DNA from: an uncultured bacterium
Lineage (GTDB): Bacteria; Bacteroidota; Ignavibacteria; Kapaibacteriales; UBA2268
Assembly: GCA_937875295.1 (NCBI GenBank)
Contig: CALLXS010000054.1
Span: 21,991-85,990, forward strand
Direction of reading: 5' to 3'
DNA length: 64,000 bases
A program made the position numbers and the translations under genes. Every line of letters begins with the position of its first letter. Positions within the stretch are counted from its first letter, which is position 1. This document shows, piece by piece, positions 1-8,015 of the stretch. The notes under the pieces were generated by a model. It ran no database searches and was not told where the DNA came from. It saw nothing but the letters and a program-made list of their open reading frames with translations.

Positions 1-70
1 ATACTCTTATAAGTCTGGATTCAAGAGTGAAAGCGACATGATTACACTTGAATATGTAATCAGATATTAA
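1..70 (+). CDS. 3' end of an unidentified gene (partial)
   Basis: An open frame enters from the left edge (first full codon at 2) and stops at TAA 68-70, giving 22 residues ending ITLEYVIRY. The alternating hydrophobic pattern ending in an aromatic residue resembles the last strand of an outer-membrane beta-barrel, but this is inference from a very short stretch. It could also be chance coding. Confidence 0.35.
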   Translation, partial: YSYKSGFKSESDMITLEYVIRY

Positions 71-106
71 AAAATAAAAAAAAAGAAAAAAAATTTAAAA
101 AAAAAT

Positions 107-133
107 TAAAGTTTTAAAAATCGATGTCGATAT
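107..133 (+). promoter_or_regulatory. sigma-28 (FliA) promoter of flagellin
   Basis: TAAAGTTT (107-114), an 11-base spacer and GTCGATAT (126-133) match the FliA consensus TAAAGTTT-N11-GCCGATAA at 8 of 8 and 6 of 8 positions with exact spacing. It points at the flagellin gene, leaving a 5' leader of roughly 65-70 bases that ends in the ribosome site GGAGG at 197-201. The motif is seen directly; its use by sigma-28 is inferred from the target gene. Confidence 0.75.
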
Positions 134-208
134 TTAATTCTGAACAGGAAAACAATTTAAACGGCAGGATGCCTCAAACAAAATAATTTTATACACGGAG
201 GTTTTTTT

Positions 209-1168
209 ATGCCAGTAGCAATTTCGGGTGGCTCCCGCATCAGAACAAATACACCTGCAGAAAATGCATATAACTCATTAATGACTAGTAGCAATGCAAT
301 TGCAAAGTCACAATTGAATATTTCAACAGGTAAAAGAATAAACGCCGCATCAGACGATGTAGCAGGTTATATCACAGCTCGCTCTTTACAAGCTCGTAAT
401 GGATCTTTAAAGTCAGCTTTAAAATCAGTTGGCGATGCAAAGAACGTTACAGCAATTACTCAAGATGCTTTAGACAATATCAATAATTTGCTTAATGATA
501 TTAATAGTTCAGCAGCAACTGCTTCTTCTGCAGCTCTTGGTACAGATGAAAAAGTAACTTTAGCAAAATCTGCTTACAGATTAGCTCAACAAATTCAAAC
601 AGTAGTAGATTCTACAGTGTTCGGTGGAAAACAATTACTTGACAACTCGTTCTCAGGTGAATTCTCTATCGGTTTCAAAGCTGATAACACAATTTTAACA
701 ATTGGTATCGACTTAACAACTTCAAACACTGACTTTAACACTTCATTTGTTAAAGATGGTACAACAACTACTACAAATACTTTTGATATCAAAGGTACTA
801 AAGCAACAGATTTCGCTGGTGTAACAGGATTAAACTTATCTAGTTTAAATGATGTATCTTCAACTGATTTGGGTATATTCTCATCAGAAAATATCAAAGC
901 TACATTACAAAGTTTAACTTCTGCTATTAACAACATCAATAAAGTTGCTTCTTATGTAGGTGGTATTGAAAATAGATTAACTTCTCAAGAAGAACTATTG
1001 AAATCTCAAACTACTAACTATAATGCTGCGATTTCAAGAATTGAAGATGCTGACATGGCTTCAGAACAATTGAGCCTTGTTAAGAATCAGTTCTTACAAT
1101 CTACATCAATTACTTCATTAGCTCAAGCTAACCAAAATCCTAACACATTCATGCAATTGATGCGTTAA
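209..1168 (+). CDS. fliC: flagellin
   Basis: This 319-residue protein is the filament subunit. The N-terminal helix region (about residues 1-140) has the flagellin hallmarks, including LNISTGKRINAASDDVAGY, and the C-terminal D0 region ends SLAQANQNPNTFMQLMR, equivalent to the usual MLAQAN tail. The central part (about 150-225) is short, Thr/Asn-rich and variable, so this is a compact flagellin without large surface domains. The start is fixed by a GGAGG ribosome site 8 bases upstream, unusually strong for this AT-rich genome and consistent with high expression. A sigma-28 promoter lies upstream and fliS, its chaperone, follows. Confidence 0.95.
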   Translation: MPVAISGGSRIRTNTPAENAYNSLMTSSNAIAKSQLNISTGKRINAASDDVAGYITARSLQARNGSLKSALKSVGDAKNVTAITQDALDNINNLLNDINSSAATASSAALGTDEKVTLAKSAYRLAQQIQTVVDSTVFGGKQLLDNSFSGEFSIGFKADNTILTIGIDLTTSNTDFNTSFVKDGTTTTTNTFDIKGTKATDFAGVTGLNLSSLNDVSSTDLGIFSSENIKATLQSLTSAINNINKVASYVGGIENRLTSQEELLKSQTTNYNAAISRIEDADMASEQLSLVKNQFLQSTSITSLAQANQNPNTFMQLMR

Positions 1169-1244
1169 TCGATATAATTAGCACACTTTACTCACGGATA
1201 GAGTACAAAAAAAGTCATTTGGCTAATGAATGATGCAAATAATT

Positions 1245-1277
1245 TGAGCGGGGGTGCGTTTATACTATCTCCGCTCA
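1245..1277 (+). terminator. terminator after flagellin
   Basis: TGAGCGG (1245-1251) pairs with CCGCTCA (1271-1277), and the stem can be extended by a few G-C, G-U and T-A pairs. It is followed by tacttttatt. It would uncouple the abundant flagellin transcript from fliS. Confidence 0.6.
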
Positions 1278-1316
1278 TACTTTTATTAAAAATATATTAT
1301 ATTCATAGAATTAATT

Positions 1317-1670
1317 ATGGCAAATATAGCACAACAATTAGCCGCTCAAAAAGCATACGGAAATCCTAAAAGTGGAAAGTTACCGACTTATCTTGAACAA
1401 GAAGTCTTGTCGTGGAGCAAAGAAAAAATAATATTAAAAATGTATGATCTATTCCTCGTGAGTAATAAAAGAGGTGATATACAGAAAATGGGAAGAGTCC
1501 TAATCGAATTAATGAGTTCGCTAAATTTTGAATATGAAGAGACTTCTACTCGCTTATATAGATTATATGAATATTGCCAGAGATGTATATATCAAAAAAG
1601 ATATAAAGAAGCAGAAAAAATAATACAGGGATTAAGAGATGCTTGGAATGAAGCATTTAAAATTGAATAA
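1317..1670 (+). CDS. fliS: flagellin export chaperone FliS
   Basis: The 117-residue helical protein has the FliS pattern: the YLEQEVLSWSKEKIILKMYD segment (about residues 25-44) matches the family's 'Y...V.(T/S)(A/S)(S/T)PE.L..MLYD' block, and the C-terminal helix ends LRDAWNEAF. FliS binds the disordered flagellin C-terminus in the cytoplasm and prevents premature polymerisation. It sits between fliC and fliD, the usual place. The N-terminal 20 residues (AQQLAAQKAYG) are a slightly longer tail than in enteric FliS. Confidence 0.85.
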   Translation: MANIAQQLAAQKAYGNPKSGKLPTYLEQEVLSWSKEKIILKMYDLFLVSNKRGDIQKMGRVLIELMSSLNFEYEETSTRLYRLYEYCQRCIYQKRYKEAEKIIQGLRDAWNEAFKIE

Positions 1671-1760
1671 TCCAAAACTAAGAGACTTAAAATATAAATA
1701 TATATAATTTTATAAATTGATAAATAATGCTTCTAAATAATTAAAAAGGAGTAATTTAAA

Positions 1761-3326
1761 ATGTCGACTATTAGTTCAACATCTTCTACAGGTGGATATG
1801 CTAGTCAAATGGAACAATTAATTGATACCTATTACCAGACTAGACAACCAGAATTAGATGCTTTAAATACAAAAAAAACTACCTTAGAAAATAAGAGATT
1901 ATTTTATACTAGGTTAAAAACGAACTTTAGTTCTTTAAATTCGCAATTAGATAAATTTTATCGACTCAATACTGATAAAACTTTTGATAACGATTTTAAA
2001 GCAACTGCTGATAAATTATTAAACTCAAGAAAAGTAACTTCAAGCGATGAATCATTCGTAAAAGCTAGTGCCGGCGATGGTGCTGTCATTGGTAATACAT
2101 CTGTTAGAGTAAATCAATTAGCTTCTAATGATATATTTATTGGAAAGCAAAATTTATATGCTGGCGATGCTGGAATAGAAGCTGGTGAAGTTACATATAA
2201 TATTCAAGTGCTTAATAAAGACTATAAAGAAGCCACTGACCCTATTGAAAATAAATATAAGACAGTAAGCGTAAAAATTGGATTCGACGGCACAGAAAGC
2301 AACGAACTTGCAATGAAAAAGATTTCAAATGCTTTTAATGCTAAATCAGAATTAAATTTTAATGTATCTTATGTGAAAGATACTTCATTAACCGGTAGAT
2401 TAAGCTTTACTTCTAAAAATACAGGAGAAGATAACAAGCTTGATTTTTCTTTCTTTACTGCTCCTGAAAGTACTAATGCAGGAGTAAATTCCTTACTTGG
2501 TTTAGATAATATTAATTCTGACAGAACTTCAGTTAATGCAGATAATACTCAAGCTAGATTTAAAGTAGCTAACGTAACCGATTTAAATAGTAAGTTAAAT
2601 ATAAATGGTATTGACGTTACTCGCTCAAGCAATTCAATTAATGACTTATTGCCAGGAGTAACTTTAAATTTATTAAAAGTTCATACTGATAAAGATAATG
2701 ATGTAAATTTATCTACAGAAATGGATACCGGAGCTGTCACAAAAAATATTGAGCAAGTTATTTCTGCTTATAATGATATTGTAAAGCAATTAGGAAGCGA
2801 TAAAACAATGCTCAGAAGCGATTCTTCTGTGAATAACTTAAAGAGCCAATTTAGAAATATTATTTCTACTTTTATCGAACCAGCTCAAGGTACTCCAAAT
2901 GACGAAGAAACTCTAAAGACAACTCCACGCAGTATCTCCGATCTAGGCTATAAAAGCAATAAAGACGGAACTATTTCAATGGCAGATTCTAGCAAATTAG
3001 AAGCTATTCTTAAAGCTGATGGTGGTGTTGAGAGATTATCACACTTTTTAAATTCTGAAAATGGACTTATTTCTAAACTAAGAGAAATTGGTAAAAATTT
3101 CGGTGATGATGATAGTATTCTTGACTCACGAAGAGATTCAATTGATAAACAATTAGAAGCAAATAGACAAAAAACTGATAGACTCGAAACCAGAATAGAT
3201 ACTGCTGCATTAAATTTAAGAAAAGAATATACACAGTTGACTAAAATGTTTAATTATACTTCTAATCAATATAGCGCTATGATGAATGTAATGGGTAGCT
3301 ATAGTAGCTATGGAACGTCATATTAA
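1761..3326 (+). CDS. fliD: flagellar filament cap protein FliD
   Basis: This 521-residue protein is the hook-associated protein 2 that caps the growing filament. The N-terminal region has the FliD_N pattern of heptad helices (MEQLIDTYYQTRQPELDAL, residues about 17-36, then a coiled coil). The C-terminal region has the FliD_C coiled coil, ending in a heptad-rich segment, LRKEYTQLTKMFNYTSNQYS, and a Ser/Tyr-rich tail. The middle (about 100-330) is a variable beta-rich part. A ribosome site AAGGAG precedes the ATG. It is transcribed with flaG and the small genes downstream, which are separated by short gaps. Confidence 0.92.
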   Translation: MSTISSTSSTGGYASQMEQLIDTYYQTRQPELDALNTKKTTLENKRLFYTRLKTNFSSLNSQLDKFYRLNTDKTFDNDFKATADKLLNSRKVTSSDESFVKASAGDGAVIGNTSVRVNQLASNDIFIGKQNLYAGDAGIEAGEVTYNIQVLNKDYKEATDPIENKYKTVSVKIGFDGTESNELAMKKISNAFNAKSELNFNVSYVKDTSLTGRLSFTSKNTGEDNKLDFSFFTAPESTNAGVNSLLGLDNINSDRTSVNADNTQARFKVANVTDLNSKLNINGIDVTRSSNSINDLLPGVTLNLLKVHTDKDNDVNLSTEMDTGAVTKNIEQVISAYNDIVKQLGSDKTMLRSDSSVNNLKSQFRNIISTFIEPAQGTPNDEETLKTTPRSISDLGYKSNKDGTISMADSSKLEAILKADGGVERLSHFLNSENGLISKLREIGKNFGDDDSILDSRRDSIDKQLEANRQKTDRLETRIDTAALNLRKEYTQLTKMFNYTSNQYSAMMNVMGSYSSYGTSY

Positions 3327-3352
3327 TAATTAAATAAAAAGGGAAATAAATT

Positions 3353-3781
3353 ATGTTAGGCGAAATAGGTTCTATAAGTACTTCTGGGGCTACACTTTCT
3401 CACGATAATGCAAGTTTAGCAGAAAGCAAAAGATTTCTAAAAGCATTATTAGAATCTAATCAATTTGCTCCAACCCCAGGAATAAGTAACCAAAAAGTTA
3501 CTAAAGAAGTATCTCAAAAAACTTTTGAAGAAAATCTAAAAATGGAATCAAGAAAAGTAGATTATGATTCTATTTCTAAAAAAGTTGAAGAATTAATTGC
3601 TAATGACGAAATAACAGTGAAATTCGATAAAGATGCTGATACTAAAATAATGATCATGAAATTCGTTGATAAAAAGACTGAAGATGTCTTAAAACAATTT
3701 CCAGCTGAAGTTTCTATTAAAATTGCTAAAATGATATCAAAATTAACTAGCCAAGGTAATTTGACTGATGCAAAAGTCTAA
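3353..3781 (+). CDS. flaG: FlaG-family flagellar protein
   Basis: The 142-residue protein carries a C-terminal FlaG domain: the segment ITVKFDKDADTKIMIMKFVD followed by TEDVLKQFPAEVSI matches the family pattern 'L.F..d......v.vvD..TgEVIRqIP.eE'. FlaG proteins are small cytoplasmic factors linked to filament length in some bacteria. The N-terminal 80 residues are Ser-rich and likely disordered. It follows fliD by 26 bases and its last 14 bases overlap the next ORF, which suggests translational coupling. Confidence 0.82.
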   Translation: MLGEIGSISTSGATLSHDNASLAESKRFLKALLESNQFAPTPGISNQKVTKEVSQKTFEENLKMESRKVDYDSISKKVEELIANDEITVKFDKDADTKIMIMKFVDKKTEDVLKQFPAEVSIKIAKMISKLTSQGNLTDAKV

Positions 3782-4121
3782 TGGAAATATAGCAGAATTA
3801 ACGACTACTATCGAAAAATTACACACAAATTGTAAAGAAATTTACAATTTGTGTGTAAATAATCAAGAACATCTTACAGAAATTTCTAAAGTATCAGAAT
3901 TATTAGCCGATAATAATGAATATATACAAATCATTAAATCATATAAAGAAATGGAAAATAATGATTTATATAATTCAATTATGAATGAAAAAGCTGATAT
4001 AATTACTGAAACTCTTGAGTTAAGTAAAAATATTAACGAAATTTTTAAAACTCAAAAAGACGTTAAAGCTGATAAAATTAAAAATATCAATCAAAAAAAA
4101 AACTTATTAATATATAAATAG
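3768..4121 (+). CDS. coiled-coil protein, possible FlgN/FliT-type flagellar chaperone
   Basis: This 117-residue ORF overlaps the end of flaG by 14 bases and precedes flgM, the genomic place often held by fliT or flgN. It is all helical in appearance (repeating hydrophobic heptads from IAELTTTIEKLHTNCKEIYN to the Lys-rich tail), compatible with an export chaperone, but no diagnostic motif is visible, so the function is inference from context. The coding sequence contains two nested nucleic-acid signals: an 18-bp perfect hairpin at 3819-3858 and a near-consensus sigma-28 promoter at 3887-3913. Confidence 0.65.
   Translation: MQKSNGNIAELTTTIEKLHTNCKEIYNLCVNNQEHLTEISKVSELLADNNEYIQIIKSYKEMENNDLYNSIMNEKADIITETLELSKNINEIFKTQKDVKADKIKNINQKKNLLIYK
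3819..3858 (+). repeat. perfect 18-bp hairpin with GAAA loop inside coding sequence
   Basis: TTACACACAAATTGTAAA (3819-3836) is exactly complementary to TTTACAATTTGTGTGTAA (3841-3858) with a four-base GAAA loop, a GNRA-type tetraloop if transcribed. There is no T-run after it, so it is not a standard terminator. It lies 28 bases upstream of the intragenic sigma-28 promoter. Confidence 0.85.
3887..3913 (+). promoter_or_regulatory. intragenic sigma-28 promoter, probably for flgM
   Basis: TAAAGTAT (3887-3894), an 11-base spacer and GCCGATAA (3906-3913) match the FliA consensus at 15 of 16 positions with exact spacing. It lies within the coding frame of the preceding ORF and points at the flgM-like gene about 210 bases downstream. 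A separate sigma-28 promoter for flgM is the usual autoregulatory arrangement in enteric bacteria. Activity is inferred. Confidence 0.65.
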
Positions 4122-4131
4122 GGACAAAATA

Positions 4132-4407
4132 ATGGTAATCGACAATAACAGCTATATTAAAAATCAAATATCGAATATTAATTCTAATAATACTGCTCAA
4201 GTACAAAAACAGCAATTGCAACAAGAGCAGTCTGCTACTAATGCTGCTATTACTGCTGTACCAGTGCAAAATCAAAAATTAGATAAACTCGAAATTTCTG
4301 AAACAGCTAAAAATTATAATCAAATATTTGATAAAGTGAAATCAGGTGAATATAATAAACCTGAGACTATCAATGCAGTTGCAAGAAAATTATCTAAATT
4401 AATATAA
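4132..4407 (+). CDS. flgM: FlgM-like anti-sigma-28 factor
   Basis: The 91-residue protein has a low-complexity Gln/Asn/Ala-rich N-terminal half and a C-terminal half (about residues 48-91) with the FlgM pattern: LEISETAKNYNQIFDKVKSG, then EYNKPETINAVARKLSKLI, matching 'v.iS..A.......v..GeY.vd...iA.kl'. FlgM holds sigma-28 inactive in the cytoplasm until exported through the finished hook. It follows the intragenic sigma-28 promoter and ends the late flagellar cluster with a terminator. Identification rests on the C-terminal pattern and context. Confidence 0.72.
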   Translation: MVIDNNSYIKNQISNINSNNTAQVQKQQLQQEQSATNAAITAVPVQNQKLDKLEISETAKNYNQIFDKVKSGEYNKPETINAVARKLSKLI

Positions 4408-4450
4408 TTTAGAATTTAAAAAACAAATACAAAAAATACAATGTATACAC

Positions 4451-4488
4451 AGGGTCATTTTATTAATTTTAATATTATAATTGACCCT
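4451..4488 (+). terminator. terminator after flgM
   Basis: AGGGTCA (4451-4457) pairs with TGACCCT (4482-4488), followed by TATTTTATA. It closes the late flagellar cluster before ssb. Confidence 0.65.
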
Positions 4489-4535
4489 TATTTTATATAA
4501 AAATTTAAAATAGCAAATGAAGGGATTAAATATTT

Positions 4536-5027
4536 ATGTCTAGAACATTAAACAAAGTTATGTTGATAGGGAATGTAGGAAAAGAACCTGAATTAAAGTA
4601 CACTCCGAGCGGTATCCCAGTTACTTCATTTAGGTTAGCTACTTCAGAGACTTGGAAAGATAAAGACGGCTCTGCTAAAGAACATACAGATTGGCATACT
4701 ATTGTAGCTTGGAGAGGACTAGCTGAAGTCATCAACAAACTAGTTACAAAAGGCTCACGCGTTTATATCGAAGGACGCATTCAAACTCGCACATTCGACG
4801 ATAAAAACGGTACTAAAAGATATGTAGTAGAAATATTAGCTGATAATATGCTGATATTAGAACAAAAGAAATCTAAAGACGATATAGAAAATTTAGATTC
4901 TGAATATTTCTCTAGCTCTTCAAGCGAAAATGAAAGCTTCGAATTAGATGATTTTAATGATGATTTGTTCTTAACAAATAATCAAGAAGATTTAAATGCT
5001 GATGATGATTCATCATTTAAATTTTAG
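4536..5027 (+). CDS. ssb: single-stranded DNA-binding protein
   Basis: This 163-residue SSB begins with the canonical OB-fold start MSRTLNKVMLIGNVGKEPEL and continues with the FRLATSETWKDKDG and WHTIVAWRGLAEV segments (about 1-105), typical of bacterial SSB. It coats single-stranded DNA as a tetramer and recruits repair proteins through its C-terminal tip. The tail is acidic and disordered (DDFNDDLFLTNNQEDLNADDD), but the extreme end is SSFKF rather than the usual DDIPF/DDLPF, so the recruiting tip keeps only the terminal Phe. Confidence 0.93.
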   Translation: MSRTLNKVMLIGNVGKEPELKYTPSGIPVTSFRLATSETWKDKDGSAKEHTDWHTIVAWRGLAEVINKLVTKGSRVYIEGRIQTRTFDDKNGTKRYVVEILADNMLILEQKKSKDDIENLDSEYFSSSSSENESFELDDFNDDLFLTNNQEDLNADDDSSFKF

Positions 5028-5095
5028 ATTAATCATATTTTAAATATAAAGAGATAATTATTATTTTAAATTCTCAAAAAAAAATGGTAATTTTA

Positions 5096-5126
5096 AAGCC
5101 CTTAATTATTATATAATTATGGGCTT
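5096..5126 (+). terminator. terminator after ssb
   Basis: AAGCCC (5096-5101) pairs with GGGCTT (5121-5126), with AATTAT/ATAATT able to pair inside, followed by AATTTTTATTT. Confidence 0.65.
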
Positions 5127-5163
5127 AATTTTTATTTATGTAATTTCCTAATTTTAAAATAAG

Positions 5164-6108
5164 ATGCAAGACAAACGCTCCGCTGAAATTAAAGTAGGAT
5201 TAGTGTCTTTAGTCGCTCTAATACTACTTGTATTGGGGATTATACTTGGAAAAGGCTTGAGCATAAGCAATGCTAATCAAGTAAAATTTAGATTTCCTAA
5301 TTCCGGTGGTATTCAGACCGGTAGCCCAGTAACGATTAATGGTGTAAGTAGGGGCACTGTTTCATCAATAGAAAATGATAATGGAAGCGTACTAATTAAA
5401 GCAGATTTAAAAAATGTCGAAGATATTTTTTCTGATGCAACTGCTAAAATCTCAATGATGGAATTAACTGGCGGAAGAAAAATTGAAATGAATCCGGGTA
5501 TATCAAAGATAAAATTTGATAAAAATAATGAAATTATTGGAATTACAAACCCAGATTTCTCTGATTTATTAGGTATGTTAGGAAGTTTGTCAGATGGATT
5601 GACTAATACTCTAGATAAGTTGGATTCTGTAGCATCTTCTGTAAATATTATGTTTGCTGATGGTGAAATCAATAAAAAAATTAGATCTTCGCTAAGCAAT
5701 ACTGAAAGCTTGACAAATGATTTGCATCAGCTCCTATCTAATAATAAAAATAATATTAATTCTGCAATTAATGACCTAAAAACAATTTCTAACGAATTGA
5801 AATCAAGTGTCCAAGCAAATGAACCTAAAATATCAAAAATAGTTGATAATATTGATGCAAAAATAAATGAGCTAAGCAAAATATTTAATAAAGCAGAAAA
5901 TGGACTCGCAAATATTGAGAATCTATCAAAGGATTTAAATAGTATTTTAAGTGATATTAAAACAGGAAATGGAACTCTAAATAAGTTAATTTATGATAAA
6001 AAGTTTTCTAACCAATTAGATACAACTCTGAGAAATCTTAATATTTTAATGAAAAATATTGATAAAAAGGGCCTAAATGCAAATGTGCGATTAGGTGTAA
6101 GAGATTAA
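5164..6108 (+). CDS. MCE/MlaD-family lipid-transport protein
   Basis: The 314-residue protein has one N-terminal membrane segment (about residues 14-32, LVSLVALILLVLGIIL) followed by an MCE domain (about 38-112), including PNSGGIQTGSPVTINGVSRG, the MlaD signature. The rest is a long helical coiled-coil region. Such proteins are anchored in the inner membrane, face the periplasm and move phospholipids between membranes with an MlaE/MlaF transporter. No mlaE or mlaF is adjacent. It sits 22 bases before aspS. A second member lies at 48792-49766. Confidence 0.85.
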   Translation: MQDKRSAEIKVGLVSLVALILLVLGIILGKGLSISNANQVKFRFPNSGGIQTGSPVTINGVSRGTVSSIENDNGSVLIKADLKNVEDIFSDATAKISMMELTGGRKIEMNPGISKIKFDKNNEIIGITNPDFSDLLGMLGSLSDGLTNTLDKLDSVASSVNIMFADGEINKKIRSSLSNTESLTNDLHQLLSNNKNNINSAINDLKTISNELKSSVQANEPKISKIVDNIDAKINELSKIFNKAENGLANIENLSKDLNSILSDIKTGNGTLNKLIYDKKFSNQLDTTLRNLNILMKNIDKKGLNANVRLGVRD

Positions 6109-6130
6109 ATTTAACAAGGATATAAATTAA

Positions 6131-7903
6131 ATGAACTTCTTAAAAAGAACTATGCTATGCGGAGAACCACGAGACTCGCATATTGGGAAAAATGTTATTT
6201 TAAATGGATGGGTGCAAAATGTACGTAATCTCGGTGGCTTAATTTTTATTGATTTAAGAGATAGAAATGGACTAATGCAATTAGTAATCGAACCTGAAAA
6301 TCAAAAAGAATTAGCTGAAAGAGCTACAGAACTAAAACAGGAATACGTTATTTGGGCTAAAGGGGATATCCGTAAAAGAGAAAAATCAAATGAAAAAATG
6401 CCCACAGGACTCGTGGAAATGCTTGTGCAAGATTATGGGATCATTAATAAAGCAGAATTACCACCATTTGAGATCTTGAATGATATAGAGACAAGTGAAG
6501 AAATAAAATTGCAATATAGATACTTAGATCTACGCAGACCTGTTTTATTGAATAAATTTGTTGTAAGAAATAAAGTATATCAGATCTTACATCAATATTA
6601 TTATGAAAATAATTTCTTGGAAGTTGAAACCCCTGTTTTAATGAAATCCACTCCTGAAGGAGCGAGAGATTTCCTTGTACCTAGTAGGATAAATAAAGGT
6701 AAATTCTATGCATTGCCACAATCTCCACAATTATATAAGCAAATATTGATGATTTCTGGTTTTGATAGATATATGCAAATTGTGAAGTGCTTCCGAGATG
6801 AAGATTTGCGATCTGATAGACAGCCTGAATTTACTCAGGTAGATGTAGAAATGTCTTTCGTGGATATTGATGATGTGCTATCAATGACTGAGGGCTTAAT
6901 CAAAAGAATTTGGAAAGAAGTATTAGGTATAGAAATTGAAAATAAATTCAAAAGAATGACTTATGTCGAAGCAATGAGTCGCTACGGTAGCGACAAACCC
7001 GATTTGCGATATGATTTAGAATTAAAAGATATAACGGAAGTAGTGAAAAATTGTGGATTCTCCGTTTTTAAAGATAATATAAGCAATGGAGGAAATGTAG
7101 CTGTTCTAAATGCAAAGGGATGTGCTGATTTCTCTAGAAAAAAAATAGATGAATTAACTAATTTAGCTAAAAAATATGGTGCAAAGGGATTAGCTTGGAT
7201 GAAATTTGAAAATGGTGAAATTAATTCACCAATTGCAAAATTTTTACAAGAAAATGAAATAAATGAAATTAAAAACATTGCACATGCTGAAAATGGAGAT
7301 TTGCTTTTATTTGTCTCAGACAAATGGACTAAAACTTATACTATACTCGGCGCTTTGAGAATAGAAATTGCAAAATTAAGTGGAATTTATGAAAAAATTA
7401 AAAATGATTATTCTTTTCATTGGGTTACCGAGTTTCCGCTATTTGAGTATGATGAAGAAAGTAATAGGTATGTAGCAATGCACCATGCATTTACTTCTCC
7501 TATGGATGAAGATGTAGAATTATTAAATACTGCACCTGATAAAGCTCGAGCTAAAGCTTATGATTTAGTTATTAATGGTGCCGAATTGGGTGGTGGAAGT
7601 ATAAGAATACATGACTCAAAGGTACAACAGAAAATCTTTGAGTTAATGAATCTAGGTCCGGAAGAAATTGAAAGCAAATTTGGATTCTTTACAAAAGCAT
7701 TAAAATATGGCGCACCTCCTCACGGTGGAATTGCCCTTGGATTAGATAGAATTATTATGACCTTATGCAATACTGATAATATTCGAGATGTAATTGCATT
7801 TCCAAAAACTACAAGTGGGCTATCTCTTATGGATGGATGCCCATCGGCAGTTGATATCAAGCAATTAAATGAATTATCAATTAATGTGATAAAAGAAAAA
7901 TAA
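6131..7903 (+). CDS. aspS: aspartyl-tRNA synthetase
   Basis: This 590-residue class II synthetase charges tRNA-Asp. The N-terminal OB anticodon-binding fold (about 1-105: GWVQNVRNLGGLIFIDLRDR) is followed by motif 2 (FRDEDLRSDRQPEFTQVD), the bacterial GAD insertion (about 290-420) and motif 3 near the C-terminus (GGIALGLDRIIM). Length is as expected for the bacterial form. It may also charge tRNA-Asn if AsnRS is absent, which cannot be judged here. A strong hairpin terminator follows. Confidence 0.97.
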   Translation: MNFLKRTMLCGEPRDSHIGKNVILNGWVQNVRNLGGLIFIDLRDRNGLMQLVIEPENQKELAERATELKQEYVIWAKGDIRKREKSNEKMPTGLVEMLVQDYGIINKAELPPFEILNDIETSEEIKLQYRYLDLRRPVLLNKFVVRNKVYQILHQYYYENNFLEVETPVLMKSTPEGARDFLVPSRINKGKFYALPQSPQLYKQILMISGFDRYMQIVKCFRDEDLRSDRQPEFTQVDVEMSFVDIDDVLSMTEGLIKRIWKEVLGIEIENKFKRMTYVEAMSRYGSDKPDLRYDLELKDITEVVKNCGFSVFKDNISNGGNVAVLNAKGCADFSRKKIDELTNLAKKYGAKGLAWMKFENGEINSPIAKFLQENEINEIKNIAHAENGDLLLFVSDKWTKTYTILGALRIEIAKLSGIYEKIKNDYSFHWVTEFPLFEYDEESNRYVAMHHAFTSPMDEDVELLNTAPDKARAKAYDLVINGAELGGGSIRIHDSKVQQKIFELMNLGPEEIESKFGFFTKALKYGAPPHGGIALGLDRIIMTLCNTDNIRDVIAFPKTTSGLSLMDGCPSAVDIKQLNELSINVIKEK

Positions 7904-7923
7904 TTACTTAATTTAAGAAAATT

Positions 7924-7956
7924 AAAAGCACTTGTAAATATTTTATAAGTGCTTTT
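7924..7956. terminator. bidirectional terminator between aspS and the methyltransferase
   Basis: AAAAGCACTT (7924-7933) pairs with AAGTGCTTTT (7947-7956), followed by more T on the plus strand and preceded by A on the minus side, so it can stop aspS from the left and the convergent methyltransferase gene from the right. Confidence 0.75.
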
Positions 7957-8015
7957 TTCTTATCACATTAACAACTAAGACTGAGAACATTGTTGTTATA
8001 AAATAAAATAGAACG

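Noticed and set aside
60..110. A-rich tract before flagellin as an UP element
   Set aside because: Plausible next to the sigma-28 promoter, but A/T runs are everywhere in this DNA, so it is not listed as a feature.
595..939. Open frame opposite flagellin
   Set aside because: Shadow of fliC codons; no ribosome site and no family resemblance.
3901..3915. GCCGATAA as chance coding of an Ala-Asp-Asn stretch
   Set aside because: Considered, but the matching TAAAGTAT at exactly 11 bases and the flgM target make chance less likely, so it is kept as a finding.
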